DNA of 64,000 nucleotides. Source: Mortierella alpina (lineage: Eukaryota; Mortierellomycota; Mortierellomycetes; Mortierellales; Mortierellaceae). The notes below the pieces were generated by a model. That model saw only the letters and a list, made by a program, of their open reading frames with translations, made no database searches and was not told the origin of the DNA. The stretch is taken from the NCBI GenBank assembly GCA_029449245.1, contig JANATF010000011.1, forward strand, positions 744,001-808,000, written 5' to 3'. The position numbers and the translations under genes were made by a program. Positions 32,901-43,476 of this stretch are shown piece after piece. Within the stretch, counting starts at the first letter, position 1; each line of letters starts with the position of its first letter.

Positions 32901-33979
32901 CTCTCTCGAGTTACGCCAGTGTCCTCTGCTGCTCCCACCCCCACGGTTCTTGTTCAAAACAAAACAACCACAAAGCACCACTGTCTTTCCTCTCTTACCT
33001 CAAAAAGCACATGCTCCCAACTCCTCCACTCTTCCCACTCTCTGCTTCTTCTCCTCTTTGCTTCTTCTGACTCGTCACTCTGCCTAGCCGTCACTCTCCT
33101 GCTCTTGCTCCTCTGCACTCGTTCCTGCCATCGCCTTTCCACAGCAAACACCCTCTTTAGTCCAGCAGAGCTCCCGGCACCGCTATACAAAAAGCAGGAA
33201 GAGTAGAGTGCAAACCACTACAAATAACCCAGTGTGTTGTCCTATCTCACTCTAAAAGCTAAAGGGAGTGGAGTGCGGACCATGGTGAAAAAAAACACCA
33301 GCAGGCTTGGCCTATCTCTGTCTACAATCCAAAGTGAGGCCGGGCTCGCATACCAGTGTAGCAATGCGATGCTTAAGTTTTGAGTGCAGTGACACCGAGC
33401 ATCTTCGCTTGACTTTACTATGTTTCCATGTGCGCACTTTATTCAGATACTCCTTGGTCTTGGTTTCGATACTCTTTCTGACCCTTAGAGACACAATGGC
33501 AGCAGCAGTCCGCCGAACAACAGAGGAGCAGTTGGACCGATCGCAGACAGAAACGTAAGTGTGTTGATTCTTTCGTCCGTCTTTCCTCCCTTCCTTTCTT
33601 CCTTCTTTCATTCTTTCCTTCTCTCCTTCCATCCCTCCGCTCAATATCACAGCGAACGCATTATCGAGCAGACAAACCCCCTACCCTAAACAGCCTATTA
33701 TACATGGCTGGCTTTACTGCAGCTAGGGACGGTAGTGCCTTTGAATTCATGGTTGAGCAGCAGCAGAACAGTGGTAGTATTTTTGTTGACCGCCGGGAGC
33801 CTACCTGCAGTCTTTTGTTCTTTTTATGTTCCTTTCCTTATTATACGACGAAATGTGGGAGGTCATCACGTAAAATCTGCTGTTCTGCTGCTTGCTGTAC
33901 ATGATCCATTTTTTAGCTTACGACACACTGGAGGCAGTGAAAGCTCTGGATCAGTCCATATTTGCCATCCAGCCTCAGG
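29958..33979. other. Gene-poor 4-kb stretch
   Basis: No confident gene. A Cys-containing frame at 31371-31562 (four Cys, Gly/Asn-rich) lacks a signal peptide and may be chance or a relic. At 32330-32370 there is a GA dinucleotide-rich tract, and 32820-33080 is C/T-rich low complexity. A short start-like frame at 33495 (MAAAVRRTTEEQL) reaches a GT donor and joins nothing convincing. Probably decayed element DNA leading into the LINE fragment. Confidence 0.35.
30036..30041 (+). terminator. Poly(A) signal of secreted protein 3
   Basis: AATAAA about 80 bases after the stop codon. Confidence 0.45.
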
Positions 33980-34340
33980 TCTAGTCTGCTCATAGAGGTC
34001 TATCAACGATCTGCGGCTGGTCCCTCCTCTTTACAGCCCTTCCACGGATTACTTTACGGCCACCATCGAGGAGAAACTACAGGTTGCTGCAGATTTTCAT
34101 TCCAATCTCTACACTCCGGCACGAAGCTCTGCAGAGGACACACGCACAGTCCTCCCACCTTTACCACCATCAGCCAGCATGCCAGACCTGGATCAAGAGT
34201 AGGTCTCATACAGGATGTTCAGATTCAGTGATCGACCACCCTCCCACCACCAAAGCACCAGGACGAGATAAAATCCCCTTCGAGCTCTACCGTCCAAAGG
34301 ACAGCGTCGTCCTATGCAACAGAGTCCAGCAACTGTGAGT
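33980..34340 (+). pseudogene. LINE retrotransposon fragment (start of reverse transcriptase)
   Basis: The frame ending at 34202 reads KLQVAADFHSNLYTP, the FxxxLYxP block that precedes the reverse transcriptase in fungal L1/Tad-like LINEs. After a stop and frame change, 34229-34336 codes PTTKAPGRDKIPFELYRP, matching the RT-0/RT-1 signature KAPGxDxIPxE. No endonuclease or palm domain follows. A truncated, dead insertion. Confidence 0.65.
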
Positions 34341-34817
34341 GATTGATCCTACTGTTGTCCACAGCCTGTCTTCCTTCATCGTCCCTGGCTGTAAAGAAAA
34401 ATAAAACTACAATATTAGAGTGTTTGACCTACTTGGTTCGTATTATACTATCGGCATTGCGCTGAAGGCGGAATTTGGCCGTGTATGAGGGACCGGCGAC
34501 TTGGAAACCATCTGCAACGGACTCAAGAGTATGTTTTTTGTCGAGGTAGGTGTGGGGTGAGGAATGAAAATTAAGGACAGACTGATAACGACAAGACGAA
34601 AACAGGGTGCTTCGAAAGGTTGATTTCGCACTGCTCTTTATCGGATGGAAAATTTATCAGTCATGTCGAGGACTCTTTCAAAGAGGAACCCAAATTGCGC
34701 ACCACTTTGAACGATGGACGACTCGTTTGCTTCAGAAGGGTGCCCTATGATGGTATGTTGCCGCACCATAAATACTGAGCGAAGTTGCGGCTTTTATTTC
34801 CTTTTCCCCATGCACGG
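34341..34817. other. Intergenic with exon-like coding remnants
   Basis: Two plus-strand frames look like relics of a spliced gene: TIGIALKAEFGRV near 34450-34490, and a 34605-34752 frame ending RLVCFRRVPYDG right before GTATGT. I could not join them into a gene or name a family. The 3' end of F-box 2 also lies here. Confidence 0.25.
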
Positions 34818-36587
34818 CTATGCCTCACTCTTGCACTTCTTTTGACTTTTGCGAGCATAAACCAATGTCTGTAGCTCTTCATGCGTACGTGGTTGAGGAT
34901 GGAGCTGCCCCATGACAAAGGACAGGCGGGGCCAGTTGTCAAACATCCAATTAATCTCTGTTTCCCCCAGCTTCTGGTTCGTGCCGTGAAAGTTGATGCA
35001 GGATAATCTTTTCATTACGGATAGGTTTTCCAGATTCCCTCCTCGTTCTTGCATCCTCAGATCGAGAGTTTTTGTTTGACTCCATCCAGCGGGTTGAGCC
35101 ATGTTCAGTACCTCCAGCTGAACGAGTCGTGTGAGCTGCCGAAAGATATAGTCCTGCGCCAATAATTGTCGCTTCTCGAACGTGGCTCTCTCAGATGGTG
35201 TGGATGGCCTGGTTGTATTGATATTGGTGCCAAGATCCAAATATATCGAAAGTGACTTGAGACCCATACAGATCCAATCCTTGCCTATAACCTCCAAGTC
35301 TTCTAGCACAGGCTCATCCTGTTCCTTTGCCCCATCCACCCCTCCTTGACTGAAACGAACCAGATCCGTACCTCGAAGCGATGGCGCCTCCAGAATTTCC
35401 AGCATCGGACAACTGCACATGATGGTGTGTACCATGGCTCCTGTCATGGAAGGGCAGCAGTAAAGGTTGAGATGACGGATCGTTTCTGAATGGTGCTTCA
35501 TGAACGACTGGTAGGACTTTGGACCGAATCTGGCAAAGGGTAGGTACAGGCACCGGACTTTTTTCATGACACCCAGGACTTCATGGAGATCATCATCCGA
35601 GATAGGAGAGTAGAGACTGAGTTTGCTTATGCTTGGCCATAGTCGTTTCTGAAGACTGAGTCGAAATTCGTCCGAGGGCATTTCGGTATCACAGGGGATA
35701 TTCCAGTCCAAGGATTCGAGGATAGGTGATAGGGTGACGATCTGCAGCTGCCTTGAGAGCGGGATATCGCCGATCGATGTCATGGTGAGGCTCTTCAGCC
35801 GTGAGAATCGAACATCTGGCGGTGGATCAGGCCACCCTTGGTCCTTGTTGTCCTGGAGTACCTTTATGCTCTGGATTTTTAGAGATTGGAGATTGGAGCA
35901 CGCTTTCCAGAAAGATGGGATGTGGGCAGACGAAATCGAACATCTCAGGAATTGGAGCGAGCTGAGGTTGGGGCAATCTGCCACTGCGTTCCAAAGATCA
36001 ATTGACGACAGAGCGGGCTGGTCCAGAAACTGTATGTGCTTCAGCTTTGGGTTCTGTTTGATAAGAGCTGCGATGGAGGAGGAGGCCTGCCTGTATTCCT
36101 CTGGGAGCATTTTCGACGTCTGCACCCAATTGCCGTCGATGGTTAGCGTGTCGAGGTTGCAGCACTGCGACACAAACAGGTCCAGCGAGACGATGCCAGA
36201 GAAGCGAAGGTGGTGGATGAAAGGTCCGTGTTTGAGGAGGGTCGAAGGGGTGGGGTTCTTGAGCGAGTAATACAGGGCGGAGCATGTGCGGTACAGCAAT
36301 GGCGCATAGGTGCTGTTCCAGTCCTTGCTGACTGCAGCACAGACGATGAGGTCGGGCCAGGCGAGGAAGGGGGCCAGATGGCGCCTGATCTCTGGGAGGT
36401 CGAAAGGCGAGATCATGGATGGTGCTGGCGGTCCGCTGGTAGTCCTGGAGGGCTGGAAGGTGCGAGTGGGCGAGGAGGGCGGTCGTTTTAAGGCGGCCGC
36501 TTTGCCCCTGTGGGCGCAGCAGCAGCAGATGATTCTGGAACAGGAGCAGCCCACACGCTGCCCACAGCAAGAGGAGAAACAGCCCAC
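34818..36587 (-). CDS. F-box/LRR-like protein with acylation-type N-terminus (F-box 2)
   Basis: 589 residues in one exon. From the first Met the protein starts MGCFSSCCGQ, then a Cys cluster (CSCSRIICCCC). MG-x3-S fits N-myristoylation and the nearby Cys fit palmitoylation, so it may be membrane-tethered (inference). The F-box begins near residue 58: MISPFDLPEIRRHLAPFL, CAAVSKDWNSTY. Irregular LRRs follow (LDTLTIDG, LQSLKI, LKSLTMTS, IRHLNLYCC). Near the end are WICMGLKSL and INWMFDNWPRLSFVMGQL. The Met at MISPF is an alternative start that would drop the acylation motif. Expected role: substrate receptor of an SCF ubiquitin ligase. It faces F-box 3 head to head. Confidence 0.85.
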   Translation of the reverse strand: MGCFSSCCGQRVGCSCSRIICCCCAHRGKAAALKRPPSSPTRTFQPSRTTSGPPAPSMISPFDLPEIRRHLAPFLAWPDLIVCAAVSKDWNSTYAPLLYRTCSALYYSLKNPTPSTLLKHGPFIHHLRFSGIVSLDLFVSQCCNLDTLTIDGNWVQTSKMLPEEYRQASSSIAALIKQNPKLKHIQFLDQPALSSIDLWNAVADCPNLSSLQFLRCSISSAHIPSFWKACSNLQSLKIQSIKVLQDNKDQGWPDPPPDVRFSRLKSLTMTSIGDIPLSRQLQIVTLSPILESLDWNIPCDTEMPSDEFRLSLQKRLWPSISKLSLYSPISDDDLHEVLGVMKKVRCLYLPFARFGPKSYQSFMKHHSETIRHLNLYCCPSMTGAMVHTIMCSCPMLEILEAPSLRGTDLVRFSQGGVDGAKEQDEPVLEDLEVIGKDWICMGLKSLSIYLDLGTNINTTRPSTPSERATFEKRQLLAQDYIFRQLTRLVQLEVLNMAQPAGWSQTKTLDLRMQERGGNLENLSVMKRLSCINFHGTNQKLGETEINWMFDNWPRLSFVMGQLHPQPRTHEELQTLVYARKSQKKCKSEA

Positions 36588-37079
36588 GGGCCCAATGGGG
36601 TCACACGCGCCTCGACAAGGGGGCGGAAAGCGTCATCGGTGGCCAGCGCGCGCGTCCCGCCGGCGTGCGGTCGAGCGGACGACGGGCATCCGTCCTCGTC
36701 GTGTCTGCATCCCTCCGATGATGATCCCGCCATCTCTTCAGTCCCTCATCCCTCCGTCCCTTCCTCCCTTCCTCCTCGTCCTCCCTTCATCCGCAGCATC
36801 GCGTCGTTCGACGATCATCTGCCCACCAGGTCTGATCCATGTCCACGTTGCCTGAAAAGACCTGACGGTGGGCTGGGGGCGTGTGTTCCTTCGCACCGCT
36901 CAATCGGCGTCGCGCCACAGCCTGCTTTGCCACCTCCATCTTGTGCATCCTCCCACACAGCTCGTTCTCTCTTGCCAGCAGCGCAATCTGTCGGCCCTCG
37001 CCTCCTTCTCTTGTTCCTCCTCAGAAACACACACCTCCCCTCTCGGACACACTCGACAAGGACAAGGTCTGGGGACTCC
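36588..37079. promoter_or_regulatory. Bidirectional promoter between F-box 2 and F-box 3
   Basis: 492 bases separate the two divergent ATGs. The F-box 3 frame stays open across this gap and into the F-box 2 coding region (to 36510), but this upstream part is Pro/Ser-rich with no conserved motif, so it is treated as non-coding. The strand is C/T-rich (CCCTCATCCCTCCGTCCC near 36750), a possible shared pyrimidine promoter element. Confidence 0.5.
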
Positions 37080-38801
37080 ATGGGAGACACTCTTGATTTC
37101 GATGGCTGCAGCGCTTTGGGCAAGGCGTTGGCGCTGCCAGAGATTCGCCATCTCGTTTCGCTCTTTATCACCGAACGGCGCGACGTGCTCGCTTGCATGC
37201 TTGTCAACAATGCATGGCACCAGACCTTCTCAGCTGCACCTCTCTGGAACATCACAACCTTGTACTGCTCGCACGCTGCCAAAAGGAACCCACCCGCGCA
37301 CCAGTTCCTTGAGCACTCGGTCCATGTCCGCCACCTCGTCATTAGTGACATCTTTGCCATACCGAACGACATGATCCTTTTGCTGCAGGCTTACACTACA
37401 GCCCACGCCAGCTATAGTAGTGTCGACAGAGGCAGTAGGAATTCACAAGGACTCTATAAGGGCATCGACAACAGCCGTCCAGTGCAACGTCTCGTCTCTC
37501 TCAGCATCGATCGTCAGCTGCTCCCCGATTTCCAGTACTACAAGGGGCCAGGGGCAGGGATTCCTGAGTTCCAGCAACTTTTGGCGGCCTTGGTACGATG
37601 TAACAGTGCAACACTCGAACGTATACAGTTGCGTCAACTCGTAACCGTGGCGCCTTTGGGACAGGAGTTTTGGTTAGCAGTGGCGGACTTGCCCAACCTG
37701 AAGCAGCTTCGCCTCGATCAATGTGGTATCAAGGAGGAGTGCGTCCAAGCGTTCATGCTAGGATGCAAACGTCCTTTGGAACTTCTTCTTTCTGACATCA
37801 CGGAGATCTGGCCCAACCTCGCAACAGGGACTTTAGAGAATGGCCACAAAGTCCAGCAGGATCTGCCAACGATACCTTCAAATGTTCGGCGGATAAAGGT
37901 ATCCGGGTTCAAGAACTTGAAGCCAGAGTTGCAACTGCGGAGGATTATTGCACGACATCATAGGCTTCAGATATTGGACTGGAGGTTACTGGAGAAGGCT
38001 GATTCCAAAGATTACGCAGAGACCCTTCGGAGGTTTTTAGTATGGGAGCGAGGATTGCCAGAGCTGGAGGGCTTGAACTTTCCATATTCAGATTGGTCTG
38101 ATGACGATTTGGTTGCTATCATCAACTCTCTTTCTCGGTCTCTGACCACGTCCTCAACGGGTGTTGGTCATCTATTATCGGAGGAGGGTAGCCCCTCAAG
38201 AGTTTTGCATATGGAGGGAACGTCTGATAGTGTTGTCTCTACAGAAGCATGCCAAGGAAACATCATCTCTTTCGGCGTCAGGGGCTCTGGATTTGGACTA
38301 AAAGCACTCGCAGCTTTAGGGCCACATTTCGGCAGTCTGACGAACCTGGATCTGAGGGACTGTCCTGTAGCCACGAGTCCGATGTTACAATTAGTCCTAG
38401 AAACTGCCGATAATCTCAAGCGGTTTCGAGGCGACATGATTTCTAGGCCTGACATTTTGTATGGATACGATTGGGTATGCACTGGTTTAACCCATTGGAA
38501 GTGCTACATCGATATGGGACCGACACCCGATCATGACAGCATATTTAAACGACTGGCAGGATTGAAGTCGTTAGAGACTTTGGATTTGAGTCAGCGGTGC
38601 GAGGAGAGAAAGTTCAAGCATGGATGCACGCTAGATTTGAGACTCCACATGGGCCTCGGGCGTTTGGCACAACTGAAGTACATCCAAGTGCTAAAATTCG
38701 AAGGCACGATGCAGGCGATGGGGGACGATGAGGTTAACTGGATGGTTCAGCACTGGCCGCACTTGCGCAGGATCACTGGCAGGCAGTATTCTGCACCATA
38801 G
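37080..38801 (+). CDS. F-box/LRR-like protein (F-box 3)
   Basis: 573 residues from ATG 37080 (MGDTLDFDGCSALGKALALPEIRHL), in one exon. The F-box-like start (ALPEIRHLVSLFITERRDVLACMLVNNAWHQTF region) is followed by degenerate leucine-rich repeats (LKQLRLDQC, LQILDWRL, LTNLDLRDC). The end carries WVCTGLTHWKC and VNWMVQHWPHLRRITGRQ, shared with F-box 1 and 2. It is divergent from F-box 2 across a short common promoter and is likely an old inverted duplicate of it. Predicted to be an SCF substrate adaptor; target unknown. Confidence 0.82.
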   Translation: MGDTLDFDGCSALGKALALPEIRHLVSLFITERRDVLACMLVNNAWHQTFSAAPLWNITTLYCSHAAKRNPPAHQFLEHSVHVRHLVISDIFAIPNDMILLLQAYTTAHASYSSVDRGSRNSQGLYKGIDNSRPVQRLVSLSIDRQLLPDFQYYKGPGAGIPEFQQLLAALVRCNSATLERIQLRQLVTVAPLGQEFWLAVADLPNLKQLRLDQCGIKEECVQAFMLGCKRPLELLLSDITEIWPNLATGTLENGHKVQQDLPTIPSNVRRIKVSGFKNLKPELQLRRIIARHHRLQILDWRLLEKADSKDYAETLRRFLVWERGLPELEGLNFPYSDWSDDDLVAIINSLSRSLTTSSTGVGHLLSEEGSPSRVLHMEGTSDSVVSTEACQGNIISFGVRGSGFGLKALAALGPHFGSLTNLDLRDCPVATSPMLQLVLETADNLKRFRGDMISRPDILYGYDWVCTGLTHWKCYIDMGPTPDHDSIFKRLAGLKSLETLDLSQRCEERKFKHGCTLDLRLHMGLGRLAQLKYIQVLKFEGTMQAMGDDEVNWMVQHWPHLRRITGRQYSAP

Positions 38802-38939
38802 CTGGACAGACATTGTCTTTCTTATCTAGTCGAATTGAGCTCGTAATAAGTAGTGCTCGTTGTCCGATATGATCATTTCCCGCGCAAATGCGAAGGACGT
38901 GGCCTTTCCAATATCACCTCGTATGGCCCCTTGTTTTTA

Positions 38940-41003
38940 TCAGCGTTGCTCGACATTACAGCTAAATTCGACTCGCGGCCGTAGCTTGGCAAAGAGCGCT
39001 GGAAGATAATTCTCGGACTTGACGATCGTATCCCGTCTTAAAAGCACGAATTGAAGGCCCAGAAACTCCAGCCTTGGCCAGCAGCTCCCAAGGTCCTCTG
39101 CAGCCACCGTTGGTTCATGCTTTCCATGCCTAAAGGCAACTTGTTGTCTCTGCCACGACTCTAATTCTTTTATCGTACCGACGCCTTCCATGTCCTCAAT
39201 GGTCAGTTCCTTCTCTGCCATGTTACCACGTTCACATCCATCGTCACTGTTGTGTCTGTCGTCGTTTCCTGCACGACTGTGCCTTGTGCCGCCTTCGTTT
39301 GAACCCACTGTACAATAGGCTGTCCCTCCATGAATTCTCTTTCCCAAAAACGTCAACAATGGTCGAGGAATCCAAGGCTGAGCATTCTCCAATGCCGCGT
39401 TCTTGTTTCTAAGATCCGGTCGAGACTCCGTTATCCATTCAATATCCCGCTTTCCAAACCGCGTCGTGGTCCTTGTCCATATCCTGAGACTCTCGAGTTT
39501 TCGCAGTCTTGTTAACAGACACATTCCGCCTTCCAACTCCAAACACAGCTCTGACCTCCGGATCGAAAGCTCCCGCAAGTCAGGGCAGACTCTAGCCAAA
39601 TATCCAAACATGATCCTCGCATTCTCCGGAGTAGGAGAATCTGGACCGAGCGCGGATTCGAACTGAAGATGGAGCGTGCGTAGACCTCGACAGGCCCACA
39701 TCTGTTTCTTGATGCGAAAAAACTCTGACCCACTGCGACGGGGTCGATAGTATCCCTCACTGTCAACATCTCCCTCAAGATCCAAGTATTCAGAGTAGAA
39801 AGGCACCATCGGGGCAACCAGGTGCAGTAGAGAAGGGGAGTCACACAAGAGCTGATGCAGCGCGTCGCTCACGACACCCAGGCTCTTGGGTACACATGAG
39901 AGAATGATCTCCAGAGTGGTGAGGCAATGGGTGTAGACGTTTGCTAAGAACGGCTGTCGTAGGTAGAAGGCCGTATAGGCGTGGATATCACCCGAGAGCA
40001 GACTCAGCGTGTCCAGCCGTGTAGGAGGAGGAGGATCCTGCTGGCGTTTATGATTTCGACGTCTATCATAGTATGTCCAAGGGAGTCCGGGGAAAAATAT
40101 CCGATCCAAAGCTTGGGCTTCCTCGACAGTCAAAATTTGTTCCAGGAACGACATGTGGAACCTGCGAAGACCTGGGCAAGTCTCTGCCACAACGGAGTAA
40201 AGGCTGACACGATCAAAGGGCTCGACTTGCATCGTGGCCCGGTTCAGCTCGATAAGCCGCAAGGTTTGGAGAGTCGGGCACTGTTTAATGGTCAGTTCCA
40301 GCGTTTCTTGCCGGATATGCATCCATTTGACCGTAAGGCTGGCCAGACGCGATGGTTTGAGAGGCCACGCCCTCGCATCATCCGTTGCTGACGTGGGTGG
40401 GATCGTGTCGTACTCAATCTCGTGATAGCCTCCAGAGCACTCGATGTGCAGCACACGCAGTTGGGGACACAGAGCCAGTATGGTGCCAATATGGATGGTC
40501 CTCTGGATCAGCTTCTCGATCCGCAGCACCGTCAGTGTGGTGATTTTGGGCAGAATTCTATAGATCCTTGACTCGAGGAAGTTGCCACGGTGTAGATCTA
40601 GTTGCCTGATGTGCAAATGATTGCCCACTCGCAGCGCGTCTACCTTCTCGACAAGTTCCCTCCATGCGAATGTAGTGTTGTTCAGCTCCCACGTCTGTTC
40701 AAACAGGACCTCAAGGATGTTGGCATGCTGAAGACGGTTTAGGACATAGCTATGCTTGTACTTGTCGCTCCTTCTATCCTTCCAGAGTGCGCGTACGGGA
40801 ATCAGAGGCCGAGCTACAGAGTCCCATTGCCTGCATACCAGGCGTACGCTGATGCTGATAGAGTGTGTACTAAGGAACGAGAAGACGAGCTGCAGAATCT
40901 CGGGCAGGTGCAGCGGAGATAGCGAGGTGGTGGCTGGGCACTGCTTCTGTGCCTTGGAGATGGCCTGCTTCTTGCCTGCTCGAAATGCAAAGGGAGGGGC
41001 CAT
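38940..41003 (-). CDS. F-box/LRR-like protein, second subfamily (F-box 4)
   Basis: 687 residues in one exon. A basic start is followed by LHLPEILQLVFSFLST and VRLVCRQWDSVARPL, a clear F-box with the CRxW motif. Long irregular LRRs follow. A block EYLDLEGD, GYYRPR, WACRGLRTLHLQ, VCPDLRELSIRRSELCLELEGG is shared nearly in full with F-box 5, defining a second subfamily apart from F-box 1-3. It ends CWPRLEFLGL. The F-box supports a role in SCF ubiquitin ligase; the target is unknown. It converges on F-box 3 with only 138 bases between stops. Confidence 0.88.
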   Translation of the reverse strand: MAPPFAFRAGKKQAISKAQKQCPATTSLSPLHLPEILQLVFSFLSTHSISISVRLVCRQWDSVARPLIPVRALWKDRRSDKYKHSYVLNRLQHANILEVLFEQTWELNNTTFAWRELVEKVDALRVGNHLHIRQLDLHRGNFLESRIYRILPKITTLTVLRIEKLIQRTIHIGTILALCPQLRVLHIECSGGYHEIEYDTIPPTSATDDARAWPLKPSRLASLTVKWMHIRQETLELTIKQCPTLQTLRLIELNRATMQVEPFDRVSLYSVVAETCPGLRRFHMSFLEQILTVEEAQALDRIFFPGLPWTYYDRRRNHKRQQDPPPPTRLDTLSLLSGDIHAYTAFYLRQPFLANVYTHCLTTLEIILSCVPKSLGVVSDALHQLLCDSPSLLHLVAPMVPFYSEYLDLEGDVDSEGYYRPRRSGSEFFRIKKQMWACRGLRTLHLQFESALGPDSPTPENARIMFGYLARVCPDLRELSIRRSELCLELEGGMCLLTRLRKLESLRIWTRTTTRFGKRDIEWITESRPDLRNKNAALENAQPWIPRPLLTFLGKRIHGGTAYCTVGSNEGGTRHSRAGNDDRHNSDDGCERGNMAEKELTIEDMEGVGTIKELESWQRQQVAFRHGKHEPTVAAEDLGSCWPRLEFLGLQFVLLRRDTIVKSENYLPALFAKLRPRVEFSCNVEQR

Positions 41004-41644
41004 GGGATGAATTGACAGCTGGAATGTGAATATGATCTCGAGGCTCTTGAATGAGCTGGGGTGAGAGTGCAGACGCGGGAGTGCTGAAGCAGTAATGGAG
41101 ATGCAAGAGATGATCAGCAGGAGGACTCAGGAGCTGGAAGGCCGAAAGTCGAAAAGCGCAACGGTCAGCAGTGTGGCAGTGCTGATTGACACGATGAGCC
41201 AAGCACCCAAGTTCCGTGCCCGCGCGTAAAATGCAAGACTCGGGATCATGGTCAAGACCGTCAGGCCCTCCTCAGTGGGTAAAAAGAGCTTCCATCTTGA
41301 CGCGCCTGACTGACCGTCTGGCGCACCTTGACGATTCTCCGATCTCAGCCCCCTCACAGTCGCACAAGGCGTGCGACTTTCTCTGAGCATTTTTTCCAAA
41401 CGCACCATGCTTGTTTTGGGTAGTGCACAAACGATCGGGTGTTTAGGAGCGGACAAAGGAAGAGGGCGGGTTCTTTTCCCAGTGCAGTGCTCATACTTTT
41501 CATTATTTTTTTTCTATCTCTGACATCTGTTCCTTTATACAATCATCTGTTCCCACCCAACCACCCAACCACCCAACCACCCAACCACTCAACCACTCAA
41601 CCACTCAACCACTCAACGCATCATAGTCTTCGCTTTCAGCCGCT
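41004..41644. promoter_or_regulatory. Divergent promoter region with an octamer minisatellite
   Basis: Lies between F-box 4 (minus) and the FAD monooxygenase (plus). At 41552-41617 the unit CCACCCAA changes to CCACTCAA and repeats about eight times, ending under 30 bases before the monooxygenase ATG, so it sits in the promoter or 5' leader. Length changes here could alter expression (inference). Confidence 0.55.
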
Positions 41645-43476
41645 ATGAAAAGTACAGCAAGGCCCAAAGTGTTGATTGTAGGCGCCGGACTTGGTGGCCT
41701 AACACTTGCCTTGTTGCTGGATAGAATGGATGTCGAATATGAAATCTTTGAGCGTGCAAACGAGATAAAGCCATTAGGTACACATGAGCCAGTCAATATC
41801 TCATTTTCCTCCTTTAAACCGAAACAACAGTGCTGACTGAACTGTTGCGTCTGATGGTCGATCAGGTTCTGGGATGAGCCTTGGCCCCAACATCCTTGCT
41901 GTATTTGAGCAGCTAGGGATGCTCGAAGAGATCTATGCCATCTCAAAGCCTGCTCATAGCATAGACATACATGTGGGCGATGGCATATTTATAGGTGGTC
42001 TCAACATGTCCAAGCACCAAGAATGGTGAGTATAGGTCCTGACAACGAGGATCGCTCAAAATCGCCAAGTCATCAGCAGTGCAAAAAAATGAATTATTGA
42101 CACAAGGCTACCGCTTACACTCTAGGACGGGGTATCCTACAATCATTTTCCATCGACCCCAGCTTCATCGCTTGATGCTTTCCAAGATCGACGTAAAAAA
42201 GATCCATTACTCCAAGAGAGTGCTATCCACAGGCCAAAACGAGAATGGTGTACTGATTCGATGCCAAGACGGCACAACTTATGAAGGAGATATCTTGATC
42301 GGCGCGGATGGGGCCTACAGCGCCGTGCGCCAAAGTCTTTACGAGCAACTGGAAAAAGAGCGTAGTTTGCCTCGGAGTGATACCCAGTCCATGTTGGCTG
42401 GCCACACCTGTCTGGTTGGGACGACTGAGCCTCTGGATGAAATGCAATACCCGGTCGTTCAAGGCGACATCTCGCACTTCGCGATCCTCGTTGCTGATGA
42501 CTTGCCTCACTCAGTAAGCTTGCAAAGACAGCATTGGCTTAACGTTCAAATAGAAAAGGACGACGTATAATAACTTCGTTGTCGCCTCAACCTAGGTAAC
42601 TCTAAATACCGTGCCAGGCAGTAGGATCTGCTGGGCTGTGCGTGTAATGATGGATAGTCAAGACAAGGAGGCTATGTTCAGAAACTCAGAGTGGGGACCC
42701 GAGTCCATCGAATCCATGGTCACGCAGGTTTCCCACCACAAGATCCCTTTTGGAGGTACACTTGGGGATCTCATTGAGGCAACTCCGAAGAACTTGATCT
42801 CCAGAGTGTTTCTGGAGGAAAAGTGCTTTGAGACGTGGAACCACCAGCGGACAGCCCTTCTTGGCGATGGTATGTGTATCCTGAATCATTGCCTGGCAAC
42901 TCATTTGGTTCTCCTTTCACCACAACATCGCATAGGACATTGGTAGTGAGTGTTATTAATACAATATATTTCTTCTGTTCGTCCTGATAGCCTGTCATAA
43001 GATGCTGCCGAGCGGTGGTCAAGGTAAAGTAGGCCCTTTCAATGTGCTTTTGGTAAGGGTTAGTCTTGAAACGAAAAAAAAAAGAAAAAAAAAATTCACT
43101 TTAGCTTCGCGCGATAGGGGCAACCAATGCAATGCAAGATGCTGTGGTTCTCGCCAACGGCATATATGATCTTCAGTCAACATCTTTGGAAGATGTCGAG
43201 GCCGCACTGAAGGACTACAGGCAACAGCGCTATGCTCACGCAAAGCAACAAGTGGATAGAAGTGCTGGTGTCGGCAGGGTGATGCACGGGCGGGCCTGGC
43301 TTGCTCGATTTGTTCGCAATGCCATCCTCAATTGGATGCCAGCTTCGTTGGAGAAGATACGATTTTCCAAGGCTTACGCCTATCGACCACAGGCGGTCTT
43401 TCTGCCACTCGCAGAGAATCGAGGAGAGTTCCAAGTGCTTGCGCAGCATCCCTCACGTCGAGAAGTACAAGAGTAG
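41645..43476 (+). CDS. FAD-dependent monooxygenase (aromatic hydroxylase type)
   Basis: Six exons: 41645-41777, 41866-42025, 42126-42513, 42596-42869, 42991-43023 and 43118-43476, giving 448 residues with all junctions in frame. The start KVLIVGAGLGGLTLALLLDR is the GxGxxG dinucleotide fold. RPQLHRLML and DILIGADGAYSAVRQ (DG motif) follow. GDACHKMLPSGGQGATNAMQD is the second FAD motif, coded across exons 4-6, with most of it on a 33-base exon. The protein should use NAD(P)H and O2 to hydroxylate an aromatic or related small molecule; the substrate is not readable. No signal or membrane segment seen except a possible weak C-terminal helix. It sits among F-box genes with no sign of a biosynthetic cluster. 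Confidence 0.9.

Noticed and set aside
32722-33087. 121-codon frame with a hydrophobic start, at first sight a secreted protein
   Set aside because: After the start it is Ser/Pro/Leu low complexity from a C/T-rich tract, with equally long frames in the other phases.
36510-37079. A 763-codon plus-strand frame starting inside the F-box 2 coding region
   Set aside because: The upstream 190 codons are Pro/Ser/Arg-rich without conserved motifs and overlap the opposite gene; the conserved F-box protein starts well at 37080.
41530-41620. CRISPR-like spaced repeats
   Set aside because: The octamers are contiguous without spacers, and the host is eukaryotic; it is a minisatellite.
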